Shown here: one piece after another, positions 44,487 through 53,927 of the stretch
How positions within the stretch are numbered: the first letter of the stretch is position 1
Layout: every line of letters begins with the position of its first letter
Assembly: GCA_965262585.1 (NCBI GenBank)
Contig: OZ253546.1
Coordinates: forward strand, 1,984,001 to 2,048,000
From: JAHRAW01 sp965262585
GTDB taxonomy: Bacteria; Pseudomonadota; Gammaproteobacteria; Arenicellales; Poriferihabitantaceae
Length of the DNA stretch: 64,000 nucleotides
Reading direction: 5' to 3'
Program-made: the position numbers and the translations under genes
Notes under the pieces: generated by a model
Database searches by the model: none
The model's input: only the letters and a program-made list of their open reading frames with translations
Told to the model about the DNA's origin: nothing

Positions 44487-45734
44487 TCATTCGGGTGCCT
44501 CTGCCGACAATTTCGCCGGTAATTCCACCGGCACTTCCGCCGCCGAATCAGGAGCCGCAAGGGAGATATTTTCAATTTTGTCCAAGGGCTTTTCCAGTGC
44601 GCGGGTGCGGGTGGTTACCAATTCCTTAAAATCCCCGGACAATCCGTCAATACGGCGACCCATTTTGTCCATTTTGTCGACGTACTTTGTCCATTGGTTT
44701 CGGAATTGCCCGACCAGATCCATGACTTCCGAGGCGCGTTCGTTCATGGCGAAGTTGCGCGTTGCCTGATGGATGAGGGACAGCATGGCGTATAGCGTCA
44801 GTGGCGAGCACAGCAGGACACGTTTCCCCAGCGCGAAGTCGATGAGGTCGGCGTCTTCGCGGTTGATGAAGCCGTAAATAGATTCGTTGGGAATGAACAG
44901 CATGACGTATTCCAGCGTCCCTTCGGCGGGGTTGATGTATTCGCGGCCGCACACCGATTGGATGTGGCTGCGCACGTTTTTCAAGAATATCCCTTTCTCC
45001 CGATTGCGTATCTCTTCATCTTCGGCGGAGAGATAAGTTTCATAATGAGCGAGGGGAAATTTCACGTCCATGTTCAACTTTTTTTCCTGAGGGAGAATAA
45101 AAGTGAAATCAGGCCGCTGCCCGGATTCCACCGGGCTTTGTTTGATGTAGTGAACTTTTTCCATGAGACCGACAAAACGCAGGATGTCTTCCACTATGCG
45201 CTCGCCCCACTGCCCGCGTTGTTGCGAAGACGACAATATCTCCCGCAACCGCGCGGTGTTTTCGGTGAGCGCTTCGGTGGTTTTTTGACTGGTGTCGATG
45301 CTGGATTTCAATTCGGTGGACTGCTTGTGGATGTTGTCCAGTTTTTCATTCATTCCCAACAAACTCTTGTCGATGAGGTTTTTCTTTTCATCCAAGTCTT
45401 TTTCCGAACTTTCCTTGAGCGACCTGAATTGCTCGCCGGCCTGTTTGAGAAATATCTCGGCGTTGCGGCCGGCGATGTCGGCGGCCATGGCCTTGAAGGA
45501 ATTTTCCATCTCCCCGCGGATTTCCTCCAAACGTTTTTTCTCCGTTTCGAATTGCGTTTGCAGGTTTTCCAGATTGGTTCGGGCGGCGACTTCGGCCTCT
45601 CTGGCGGCGCGCAACTGATCCTCCAAGCGGGTGACTTTTTCGGCATCGTCGGCGGGGGCGGACTTCGAACGAAGCCACCAGCCGATGCCGAGGCCGGCAA
45701 TCAGACTGATGAGGGCAATAATGGCTTCCGACAT
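44487..45734 (-). CDS. rmuC: DNA recombination protein RmuC
   Basis: 415 residues from MSEAIIALISLIAGLG. N-terminal membrane segment (about 4–20), long coiled coil (about 30–190), then the nuclease-like RmuC domain with GQWGERIVEDILRFVGL, RPDFTFILP and MDVKFPLAHYETYL (PD-(D/E)xK-type). In E. coli it limits DNA rearrangements. The frame extends upstream by 133 codons without homology. Confidence 0.92.
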   Translation of the reverse strand: MSEAIIALISLIAGLGIGWWLRSKSAPADDAEKVTRLEDQLRAAREAEVAARTNLENLQTQFETEKKRLEEIRGEMENSFKAMAADIAGRNAEIFLKQAGEQFRSLKESSEKDLDEKKNLIDKSLLGMNEKLDNIHKQSTELKSSIDTSQKTTEALTENTARLREILSSSQQRGQWGERIVEDILRFVGLMEKVHYIKQSPVESGQRPDFTFILPQEKKLNMDVKFPLAHYETYLSAEDEEIRNREKGIFLKNVRSHIQSVCGREYINPAEGTLEYVMLFIPNESIYGFINREDADLIDFALGKRVLLCSPLTLYAMLSLIHQATRNFAMNERASEVMDLVGQFRNQWTKYVDKMDKMGRRIDGLSGDFKELVTTRTRALEKPLDKIENISLAAPDSAAEVPVELPAKLSAEAPE

Positions 45735-45937
45735 TTGATTCTCGTGGATGGACGGTGAAGGGTAGGGCGGCGAATTATAGCCGGGAAAAGGCCGGGTGTC
45801 TTTTGCGCTTGTAAAGAAGGCGCGTCTTTCCGATAATACGGCCCGGTTACCGAGTGGTGCCGCTTGATTATCGGGGCGAATTCTTGTTTGATAGCGGCCA
45901 CCGAACCATCTATTCATCACCGAACCCATTCCAGTCA

Positions 45938-47509
45938 ATGACAAGCAAAAGAGCAGGGGGCAGAGAAGCCCGCAAGGCGTTGCGCGCGGCGCCGCTGACG
46001 GAAGAGAACAAGCCGGTGCGACCCGGGGAAACCGGCGGGCGGTTTTTGCCCCTGACCGAAGAAGATATCCGGCGGATTGACCAAGCGTCGTTCGACCTGC
46101 TTGAAAACGTCGGCTTTTCCCGTTCGATTCCATCCTGCATCGAATTGATCACCAAAGCCGGTGGCAAGCATACCAAAGACGGCCGGCTACTGCTTCCCCG
46201 CGCACTGGTGAAAGAGGCGCTCGACAAAGCCGCCCGCAACATCACCCTGCACGGACAATCGCCGCAATACGACCTGCATCTGAGCGGCAACAAGGTGTAT
46301 TTCGGCACCGCCGGCGCCGCCGTGCACGTGGTGGATGACTGGAAAGATCATAAAAAATATCCGGGCAAGGGCGCGTACCGCGAATCCACCCTGCAAGACC
46401 TGTACGACGCCGCACGGCTCGTGGACCACCACGAACACATCCACTTCTTCCAACGCTGCATGGTGGCGCGGGACGTTGAAAGCCCCCGCGCCATGGACCT
46501 CAACACCACCTACGCCTCGGTGTGCGGCACCACCAAACATTGCGGCGTCAGTTATGTGGACCCGGCGCATGCCGAGGAAGGCATCAAAATGCTGCACCGC
46601 ATCGCCGGCAGTGAAAAAAAATGGCGTGAGCGGCCCTTCGCCAGCGTCTCCTGCTGCTTCGTGGTACCGCCGATGCGCTTTGCCGAAGACGCCTGCCGGG
46701 TATTGGAAGTGTGCGTGCGCGGCGGCATGCCCATCTTAATGCTGGCGGCCGGTCAGGCCGGCGCAACCAGTCCGGCCTCGCTGGCCGGTGCGGTGGCGCA
46801 AGAATGCGCCGAAGTGCTTGGCGCGCTGGTGTATATCAATTTGATTGAGCCGGGCCATCCGGCGATTTTCGCGCCGTGGCCGTTCGTGTCCGACCTGCGC
46901 ACCGGCGCCATGAGCGGCGGCAGCGGCGAACAAGCGGTGCTGATGGCGGCCTGCGGACAGATGGGGCGTTTCTACGACCTGCCCACCGGCATCGCCGCCG
47001 GCATGGCGGATTCGAAAATCCCCGACGCCCAGTCCGGCGGCGAGAAGGGCTACACCCTGGCGCTGGCCGGACACAGCGGCGCCAACCTCATATACGAGGC
47101 AGTCGGCATGCAGGCCAGTCTGCTGGGTTTTAGTTTTGAGGGCGCCACCATCGACAACGATTTGCTCGGCGCCATCAACCGCAGCGTGCGTGGCATTGAA
47201 ACCGATACCGATGCGCTCGCGGTGGAAGCCATCACCGATGTTTGCCTCAACGGCCCGGAACACTTCCTCGGCCACGATTCGACCTTGTCGAGAATGCAGC
47301 GGGATTATGTCTACCCCATAGTCGGCAACCGCCTGACCCCGGCCGAATGGCGAGAAATCGGCGCCAACCCAATCAATGTCCCGGCCCGCGAAAAAACCCA
47401 AGAAATCCTCGCCACCCATTTCCCCGACCACATCAACGACGAACTCGATGCGCGTTTGCGCGAAGAATTTGATATTCAGTTGCCGCGTGAGCAGATGAAG
47501 GCGAAATAA
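45938..47509 (+). CDS. MttB-family methyltransferase, non-pyrrolysine (paralogue 1)
   Basis: 523 residues. Trimethylamine-methyltransferase (MttB) superfamily TIM-barrel enzyme. No in-frame TAG interrupts it, so it is the non-pyrrolysine form, like glycine betaine methyltransferase MtgB. Starts MTSKRAGGREARK; N-terminal LTEEDIRRIDQASFDLLENVGF is typical. The usual partner, a corrinoid protein, is not in this window. It may demethylate glycine betaine or related quaternary amines. Followed at some distance by a DMGDH paralogue. Confidence 0.87.
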   Translation: MTSKRAGGREARKALRAAPLTEENKPVRPGETGGRFLPLTEEDIRRIDQASFDLLENVGFSRSIPSCIELITKAGGKHTKDGRLLLPRALVKEALDKAARNITLHGQSPQYDLHLSGNKVYFGTAGAAVHVVDDWKDHKKYPGKGAYRESTLQDLYDAARLVDHHEHIHFFQRCMVARDVESPRAMDLNTTYASVCGTTKHCGVSYVDPAHAEEGIKMLHRIAGSEKKWRERPFASVSCCFVVPPMRFAEDACRVLEVCVRGGMPILMLAAGQAGATSPASLAGAVAQECAEVLGALVYINLIEPGHPAIFAPWPFVSDLRTGAMSGGSGEQAVLMAACGQMGRFYDLPTGIAAGMADSKIPDAQSGGEKGYTLALAGHSGANLIYEAVGMQASLLGFSFEGATIDNDLLGAINRSVRGIETDTDALAVEAITDVCLNGPEHFLGHDSTLSRMQRDYVYPIVGNRLTPAEWREIGANPINVPAREKTQEILATHFPDHINDELDARLREEFDIQLPREQMKAK

Positions 47510-47589
47510 TAAAAATAGCAGAGTGGCATTTATGTATAATCACATACACTCACCAGCATCACAAACCCTTCACCCCTACACAAATACTA

Positions 47590-48180
47590 ATGAATAGTTT
47601 GTCCGCGATAATGCGATCACTAAACGATCCTTCGGTTTGGATTGTTATCCCTTTAATCCTTTTCCTTCTTTGGAAAGCCTCTGCTTGGAAGACGAATGTC
47701 GAAAACAGATTATCCAATGTCGAAAACGGATTATCCAATATTGAGAAAGTCGTAGAAAAACTCTCCAAACAAGTGGATGCGCTTTATAATGTAATTATGG
47801 AAAAATACGGACGTTCTGTGGATCAATCCAGCAGCCCGGTAACGCTAAGCGATTATGGAAAAGACATCGCCAGCAGAATAGATGTCGAAAAAATAGTTTC
47901 TGTATATGCCGATAAATTGCACCGTGAGACAAAAAATATGAACGCCTATCAGATACAGGAGCATTGTTTTGATTTTTGCAATAACAAGTTAGTGCAAGAT
48001 TTAGAGAAGAAAAATAAAGAATTTTTTGAAAAACTATATGAGGTTGCATTCGCAGACGGGGTGGACATAGAGAAAATCATGCGAGTTGTCGGTATCGAAT
48101 TAAGAGATCGGGTGCTCGAAATGAAAGGTCTATTACACACGGAAGTAGATCAACATTCTCCATCGCCAGGTGAATCGTAA
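47590..48180 (+). CDS. Membrane-anchored coiled-coil protein of unknown function
   Basis: 196 residues. One hydrophobic segment (about 15–30, WIVIPLILFLLWKASAW) and a coiled coil with heptads NRLSNVENGLSNIEKVVEKLSKQVDALY. The rest is helical and charged. Noticeably AT-rich compared with its neighbours, with AAA/ATA-rich codons, which hints at acquisition from elsewhere. No family recognised. No partner genes of a toxin or phage system are adjacent. Confidence 0.65.
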   Translation: MNSLSAIMRSLNDPSVWIVIPLILFLLWKASAWKTNVENRLSNVENGLSNIEKVVEKLSKQVDALYNVIMEKYGRSVDQSSSPVTLSDYGKDIASRIDVEKIVSVYADKLHRETKNMNAYQIQEHCFDFCNNKLVQDLEKKNKEFFEKLYEVAFADGVDIEKIMRVVGIELRDRVLEMKGLLHTEVDQHSPSPGES

Positions 48181-48204
48181 ATAGCCGGGATAAAAGGTTT
48201 TTCT

Positions 48205-50661
48205 TTGTCAACCAACCCGAAAACACTCCCAACCCAGTCCCGCGTAGTCATCATCGGTGGCGGCGTGATGGGCGCGGGTTTGCTTTATCATCTCGCCGAG
48301 GAAGGTTGGAGTGATTGTTTGCTCATTGAAAAGGGCGAACTCACCTCTGGTTCCACTTGGCACGCCGCTGGGCTATGTCCGAATTTTATTGCCGATTACA
48401 ACATGGCGAAAATTCACGACTACGGCGTGCGGCTGTATCCCAAACTGGAAGAACTTACCGGGCAATATGTCAGTTGGCACGGCTGCGGTGCCATTCGTTT
48501 TGCATTAAAACCCGCCGAAGTGGAATGGTTTCATCGGGTTGCCGCCGTGGGCAAAATGGTTGGCTTTAATTGCGAGGTTATCGACCCCGCGAAAATCAAA
48601 CAGTTGAACCCGCTGGTCAAGACCGATGGCGTATTGGCCGGGGCGTGGACTACCGGAGACGGGCATGTCGACCCCGCCGGGGTATGCAACGCCATGGCCA
48701 AAGGCGCGCGGCGGATGGGTGCTACCATCGTCACCAACACCCGCGTCACCGGCATCAACCGACGCCCTTCGGGGGAATGGGAAGTGGTGACCGATGCGGG
48801 GGTTGTGGTGTGCGAAATGGTGGTCAACGCCGCCGGTTGTTATGCTCGGCAGGTGAGCCAGATGGTGGGCGTCGACATCCCCATCACCAACATGAAACAC
48901 ACCTATATCGTCACCGATACGGTGCCGGAATTTGCCGACAGCGATGAGGAAATGCCGGTCATGCGCGACCCCTATCCGTCGGCGTATTTTCGCCAGGAGC
49001 AAAAATCGGGACTCATCGGCATTTACGAGACCGTCAATTCCGAGGAATGCTGGCCGCATCGTGGCGGCTGGCCGGAATGGGAATCCGAGAACGAATTGTT
49101 CGACGCTGATTTCGACAACCTGACCCCGTATATCGAGCGCGTCATGGAACGCATGCCGGCGTTGGCCGAGTTGGGCATCAAGCGCGTGGTGTGCGGCGCC
49201 ATTCCCCACACCCCGGACGCCAACCCGCTGCTTGGCCCGGCGGCGGGGTTGCACAATTACTGGCATTGCAACGGTGCATCTATCGGCATCGCCGCCGGTG
49301 CCGGTTCGGGGAAATACCTCGCCCAGTGGATGGTGCACGGCGACGCCGAAATCAACATGGCCGGCGTCGACCCGCGCCGCTTCGGCCATTACGCACCCGG
49401 CGACTACACCAAAGCCAAATCCCACCAAGACTACGAGCATATGTACGCGCTGCATTTGCCCGGCGAGGAACGCCCGGCTTCCCGCAAACAACGCATCACG
49501 CCATTGTATGAGCGTCTCGCGGAACAAGGCGCGGTGTATACCGAAGCCAACGGCTGGGAGCGACCCAAATGGTTTTCCGTGGACGGCCGGGTTGAGGAAC
49601 CGGGCTTCCGGCACAACAATATAATGGAAGTGGTGGCGGCGGAATGCCGTGCCGTTCGGGAACGGGTTGGGGTGCTGGATCTTTCCAGTTTCGCCAAATA
49701 CGAAGTGACCGGTCGGGATGCGCAGTCCTTTTTGAATCGCGTCACCGCCAACCGCCCGCCGACCCGAGACGGCGGCATATCGTTGAGCCATTATCTTTCC
49801 CGGCAAGGGCGAATCATCGGCGAGTCCACCGTCACCCGGTTGCCCGGAAACCGCTATTACATTCTCTCCGGAGCCGCTTGCGAAGACCGCGATCTGGACA
49901 TTCTCACCCGTGGCGTGGAGGATGGCGAAGAGGTATCCGTCGCCAATGTCACCGATGAAATTGGCGTGCTGGTGGTGGCCGGACCGAAATCCCGGGACAC
50001 GCTGGCGGGGCTGACAGACGCCGACCTCGGCAATGAATTATTCCCGTGGCTGAGCGCGCGGGAAATCGAGATTGCCGGTGTGCCAGTGCGCGCTTTGCGG
50101 GTTAACTATATCGGCGAATTGGGATGGGAACTGCATTGCCCGATGGAAAATTTGTTGGAATTATACGAAGCGGTGTATGCCGCCGGTGCGCAACACGGCA
50201 TCGCCAACTTTGGCGCTTATGCGGTCAACTCGTTGCGAATGGAAAAAGCCTACAAAGGCTGGGGCGCGGAACTCACCAATGAAATCACCCCGGTGGAAGC
50301 CGGTATCGAACGTTTCTTCGCCGAAGATAAGGGCGACTTCATCGGCAAACAGGCGACTCTGGCGGTGCGTAAAGGGGACATCGCGCAAAAACTGGTTTAT
50401 CTGGTGGTGGAATCCGGAAACTGCGATATAGCCGGTGGCGAGCCGGTGTTCCCAAGCGGAGATGCGCAACATTCCATCGGCGTAACCACTTCCGGCGGCT
50501 ACGGACATATCACCGGCAAAAGCCTCGGCTTCGCTTATGTGGAGACGGCATTTTCCCAACCCGGCAGCGAACTCACGGTTGAATTGCTCGGTGAATTGCG
50601 CACCGCCACGGTTGCCGCCGAAGCGGTATGGGATCCGAAAAACCAAAGGCTGCGCAACTGA
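48205..50661 (+). CDS. FAD/GcvT-type dimethylglycine or sarcosine dehydrogenase (paralogue 2)
   Basis: 818 residues, starting at TTG; an AAAGG ribosome site is well placed and no ATG lies upstream of the FAD-binding motif VVIIGGGVMGAGLLYHL. H53 in SGSTWHAAG is the likely covalent FAD attachment. A GcvT half (about 450–818) contains the IGELGWELH-type motif. Same family as the other two copies but distinct in sequence. After MttB paralogue 1 with one gene between. Confidence 0.87.
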   Translation: MSTNPKTLPTQSRVVIIGGGVMGAGLLYHLAEEGWSDCLLIEKGELTSGSTWHAAGLCPNFIADYNMAKIHDYGVRLYPKLEELTGQYVSWHGCGAIRFALKPAEVEWFHRVAAVGKMVGFNCEVIDPAKIKQLNPLVKTDGVLAGAWTTGDGHVDPAGVCNAMAKGARRMGATIVTNTRVTGINRRPSGEWEVVTDAGVVVCEMVVNAAGCYARQVSQMVGVDIPITNMKHTYIVTDTVPEFADSDEEMPVMRDPYPSAYFRQEQKSGLIGIYETVNSEECWPHRGGWPEWESENELFDADFDNLTPYIERVMERMPALAELGIKRVVCGAIPHTPDANPLLGPAAGLHNYWHCNGASIGIAAGAGSGKYLAQWMVHGDAEINMAGVDPRRFGHYAPGDYTKAKSHQDYEHMYALHLPGEERPASRKQRITPLYERLAEQGAVYTEANGWERPKWFSVDGRVEEPGFRHNNIMEVVAAECRAVRERVGVLDLSSFAKYEVTGRDAQSFLNRVTANRPPTRDGGISLSHYLSRQGRIIGESTVTRLPGNRYYILSGAACEDRDLDILTRGVEDGEEVSVANVTDEIGVLVVAGPKSRDTLAGLTDADLGNELFPWLSAREIEIAGVPVRALRVNYIGELGWELHCPMENLLELYEAVYAAGAQHGIANFGAYAVNSLRMEKAYKGWGAELTNEITPVEAGIERFFAEDKGDFIGKQATLAVRKGDIAQKLVYLVVESGNCDIAGGEPVFPSGDAQHSIGVTTSGGYGHITGKSLGFAYVETAFSQPGSELTVELLGELRTATVAAEAVWDPKNQRLRN

Positions 50662-50680
50662 TAGGTTTTTAGGTGTTTTT

Positions 50681-51889
50681 TCAGGTCGGCGCAAATAACG
50701 TCATGGGTTGATTGACGTTGCGCAGTTCAAATGTTCCCAACGGCCGCCAGTCGCCACCGGCGAGGTTGCGGAATACTTCGGACACGACTATTTCCTCATC
50801 GAGGATGCGGCATTGAGCGGTGACCCGGGCGGCTTCGTTGGCGGCGGGGCCGATGACGGAAAACTTCAATCGGTCGGCGGTGCCGATGTTGCCGAACATC
50901 ACCGTTCCCGGATGTAAGCCGATGCCGAAGCCGAGGGGTTCCTCGTCACGCTCGTGGCGTTCTCGATTAAATTCGGCGAAACGAGTTGAGGCAAGGTTGG
51001 CGGCGGCGAGGGCGGTGCGGCAGGCTTGCGCCGGGCCGTCGAACTTTTCGAAGGTAAAAATAGCGAGCACCGAATCGCCGATATAGTCGAGGATTTCGCC
51101 GCCGGATGCCTGCACCGCACCGGCGGTGCATTCAAAAAAGCGGTTTAGCAATTCAAGGAACGCATCGGTGCCGAGGGATTCGGCGAGGCGGGTGGATGAC
51201 CGCAGGTCGGCGAACCAGATAACGGCTTCGATGTCCTCGCCATCGCCACGCTGGATCTGCCCGGCAAGCACTCGTTGGCCGGCATCGGCACCGAGGTAGG
51301 CGGAGACCACATCCCGGGCCAGGGTCTGGTGCATGGCGAGACGAACCACCACCGCGAGTCGCGATTGCAAGCGTCGCAGGTCGGTTGCTTCGTCGTCGCT
51401 CCAGCCGCCGGGTGCTTCCCCGCACCACGACATAACCACGCCGTCTTCCCGTTCGATGGCCGTGACCGGGTCGCCGAATGGGGTCAGGATGGCGAGGTAA
51501 TCCGTGGCGCCGAGGGTTTTTAATTCGCGGATGAACGGATAGTCTTCCATGCCTTCGCCGCGATGGATGCGCAGGCGGTATTCGGTGATGCGGCTTTTCA
51601 GCATGTGGTTCAGGGGGCTGTTCAGCCAGGCGTCGGAGGTGCTGTTGGCGCGCCCGAAGGCGGCCCGTTGCAACCCTCCGCCGCGGCTCCAGGTAAACGC
51701 GGTGCCGCTGTATATGGGGTGCAGTATCCGCACGGTGACATGAAAGCGGTGCAACGCATAACCGGTTTCCACCAACCTTTCGGCGATGCCGGTTACCAGA
51801 TCGCCGAGTTGGAAGTCGGCCAACGCCTGCCCGAGCAACCAATCGATGATCGGGCGAATGGTGTCGTTCTGATTGGTGTTGGCGGTCAT
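50681..51889 (-). CDS. Class III adenylate/guanylate cyclase
   Basis: 402 residues from MTANTNQNDT; a six-residue longer start is possible. C-terminal cyclase domain (about 220–402) with metal-binding D228 (WFADLRSST) and D272 (IGDSVLAIF) and GFGIGLHPGTVMFGNIG. The N-terminal ~200 residues look like a sensory region of unknown type, without a membrane segment. Output is cAMP or cGMP; the substrate-selecting residues were not assigned. Confidence 0.87.
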   Translation of the reverse strand: MTANTNQNDTIRPIIDWLLGQALADFQLGDLVTGIAERLVETGYALHRFHVTVRILHPIYSGTAFTWSRGGGLQRAAFGRANSTSDAWLNSPLNHMLKSRITEYRLRIHRGEGMEDYPFIRELKTLGATDYLAILTPFGDPVTAIEREDGVVMSWCGEAPGGWSDDEATDLRRLQSRLAVVVRLAMHQTLARDVVSAYLGADAGQRVLAGQIQRGDGEDIEAVIWFADLRSSTRLAESLGTDAFLELLNRFFECTAGAVQASGGEILDYIGDSVLAIFTFEKFDGPAQACRTALAAANLASTRFAEFNRERHERDEEPLGFGIGLHPGTVMFGNIGTADRLKFSVIGPAANEAARVTAQCRILDEEIVVSEVFRNLAGGDWRPLGTFELRNVNQPMTLFAPT

Positions 51890-51995
51890 GGCGCGCCAGT
51901 ATAACATCGCGCGCGTGCTGTTGCTGGATTCAGGTACAATGGGCGGTTGAGTGAATGACGAATACTAACAACATTTATTTTGGAGAAAACAACCA

Positions 51996-53927
51996 ATGAG
52001 CAGACATATTCCCAACATGCCCGGTGTGAAATTTATTCATAAAGCGGCTAAATACTGGCGTGATGATTGTTTGCTTGGCGAGGGTTCTGTGTTTAGCGAC
52101 GAGAATCTTTGGAAGGGAGAATATTTTGAACATGACCTTCAGGAACACTACATCAAAAGATTAAATGATGGCGGAGATGAGTCAGACTTTATTAAAAGAA
52201 TGAAAATACAGATGGACGGAGCAAAGCCTGAAGTAAAAAAGTTAATGGCTGAGATTTGGTGGATTATAAATTTTTCATCATCAAACAGCGGGCCGGCAAA
52301 CAAAAGGAATCGTTGCAAAGAAATTTGGAGTTGGTCGGGAAGCGAATTGCCCGCAGGGAAAGTTCTGGAAGATCAATATCTCAAAGGTATTGTGAAAGTT
52401 GGTGCGGCGTTAAACGTACTTATGTGGGCCGAGTTGCTTACTTTTATACTAATTATCGCGGAATGGAAAAAACTTGATTCCAACGAGCAACACCAACTAG
52501 CAAAAAATTCCATCAGTTTTTCCCGACAACTTGATAAATGGCTGTCGGAATTTGACGAAATTGACTGGCTGGTTCCCTTACTAACAAACAAGAAAACTAA
52601 GAAAAATTGGCTATGCAAAAAACGGATAATTCGCCATATATTGAACTACTTGCTTTTTCCTGATGACTTTGAAAGAGTATTTAGTGGGCAGAAAAAAAGG
52701 GAAATTGTAAAATACTATAAGGGTATGAACCGCACCCAATTAAAAGATATGGCATGGCCGGAAATTGATGAATTGTTGCGGGAAGTACGAAGTGAGCAAG
52801 AGAAAAAACACGGCAGGAAAGATCTGGACTTTTTTGCGCCTCCTCTAAATGACGAATGGATGAACAGGAAAAAAAAACCCAAAGAACCCAAAGAACCCAA
52901 AGGGAAAAAAGTTATGAATCCCGCTTCTTCACCCCTCAACCGCATCTTCTACGGCCCGCCCGGAACTGGTAAAACTTATCGCACTATTGACGAAACTTTG
53001 TTAATTCTTGATCCAGAATTCTACGAGAGAAAGAAAACTAACCGCGAACAACTGCGCGGCCGTTTTGAGGAATTAAGAAAAGAAAAACGAATTGAATTCG
53101 TAACCTTCCATCAGAGTTTCGGTTACGAAGAGTTTGTCGAAGGCATTCGACCTTTGTTGGGTGAGGAGGGGCAAGCACAGGAATTATTATATGAAATCAA
53201 AGACGGCGTATTCAAACGTATCTGCGGCAACGCTGAAAATGCCGATAAACCACATGTCTTGATTATCGATGAAATCAATCGTGGAAATATCTCAAAAATA
53301 TTCGGCGAATTGATTACGCTGGTCGAAGAATCCAGACGGGCGGGTAACGCCGAAGCGACCACGGCCACATTGCCGTATTCGGGGGAATCTTTTAGCGTCC
53401 CGGCAAACCTTTATCTGATTGGCACGATGAACACCGCCGACCGCTCCATTGCGTTGTTGGACACGGCGTTGCGGCGGCGGTTTGAGTTTGTGGAAATGAT
53501 GCCGGACAGCACGAAATTAAAGGGCATCGTTTTCGAGGATTTGGATATACCCGCCTTGCTGACGGCGATAAACCGACGCATCGAAGCGTTGTATGACCGC
53601 GACCACCAGATCGGGCACACTTATTTTTTACCGCTGGAAAAATCCCCGACCATTGAAAAATTGGCGAGCATTTTTCGCAATGCGGTATTGCCGTTGTTGC
53701 AAGAGTATTTCTATGACGATTGGGAAAAAATTGATGTGGTGCTGAATGGAAACGGTTTTGTTACTTCCGATGATATGCCGGAGATGCGCGAGACGGTTTT
53801 TGTCGACCGGGAAAAGAAGATTTGGCGAATTGGTGATCAATCGGTGTTTGAGAATATCCGCAAATACAAAAAGATTTACAACGGCAATACCGACAACGAA
53901 TCTTCCGCAGATGACAGCATCGAATAA
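51996..53927 (+). CDS. mcrB: McrB-type GTPase of a methyl-directed restriction system
   Basis: 643 residues. AAA+ GTPase domain (about 315–620): Walker A GPPGTGKT (320–327), VLIIDEINRGNISKIFGEL, and GTMNTADRSIALLDTALRRRF, all diagnostic of McrB. The N-terminal ~300 residues are AT-rich-coded and do not resemble the E. coli DNA-binding domain; a charged Lys–Pro linker (KKKPKEPKEPKGKK) connects them. GGAGA ribosome site. Overlaps mcrC by 17 bases. Cuts DNA bearing foreign base modification in the presence of McrC. Confidence 0.9.
   Translation: MSRHIPNMPGVKFIHKAAKYWRDDCLLGEGSVFSDENLWKGEYFEHDLQEHYIKRLNDGGDESDFIKRMKIQMDGAKPEVKKLMAEIWWIINFSSSNSGPANKRNRCKEIWSWSGSELPAGKVLEDQYLKGIVKVGAALNVLMWAELLTFILIIAEWKKLDSNEQHQLAKNSISFSRQLDKWLSEFDEIDWLVPLLTNKKTKKNWLCKKRIIRHILNYLLFPDDFERVFSGQKKREIVKYYKGMNRTQLKDMAWPEIDELLREVRSEQEKKHGRKDLDFFAPPLNDEWMNRKKKPKEPKEPKGKKVMNPASSPLNRIFYGPPGTGKTYRTIDETLLILDPEFYERKKTNREQLRGRFEELRKEKRIEFVTFHQSFGYEEFVEGIRPLLGEEGQAQELLYEIKDGVFKRICGNAENADKPHVLIIDEINRGNISKIFGELITLVEESRRAGNAEATTATLPYSGESFSVPANLYLIGTMNTADRSIALLDTALRRRFEFVEMMPDSTKLKGIVFEDLDIPALLTAINRRIEALYDRDHQIGHTYFLPLEKSPTIEKLASIFRNAVLPLLQEYFYDDWEKIDVVLNGNGFVTSDDMPEMRETVFVDREKKIWRIGDQSVFENIRKYKKIYNGNTDNESSADDSIE

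Noticed and set aside
48505..49806. 433-codon minus-strand frame
   Set aside because: Antisense shadow of DMGDH paralogue 2; no homology and His/Gly-rich.
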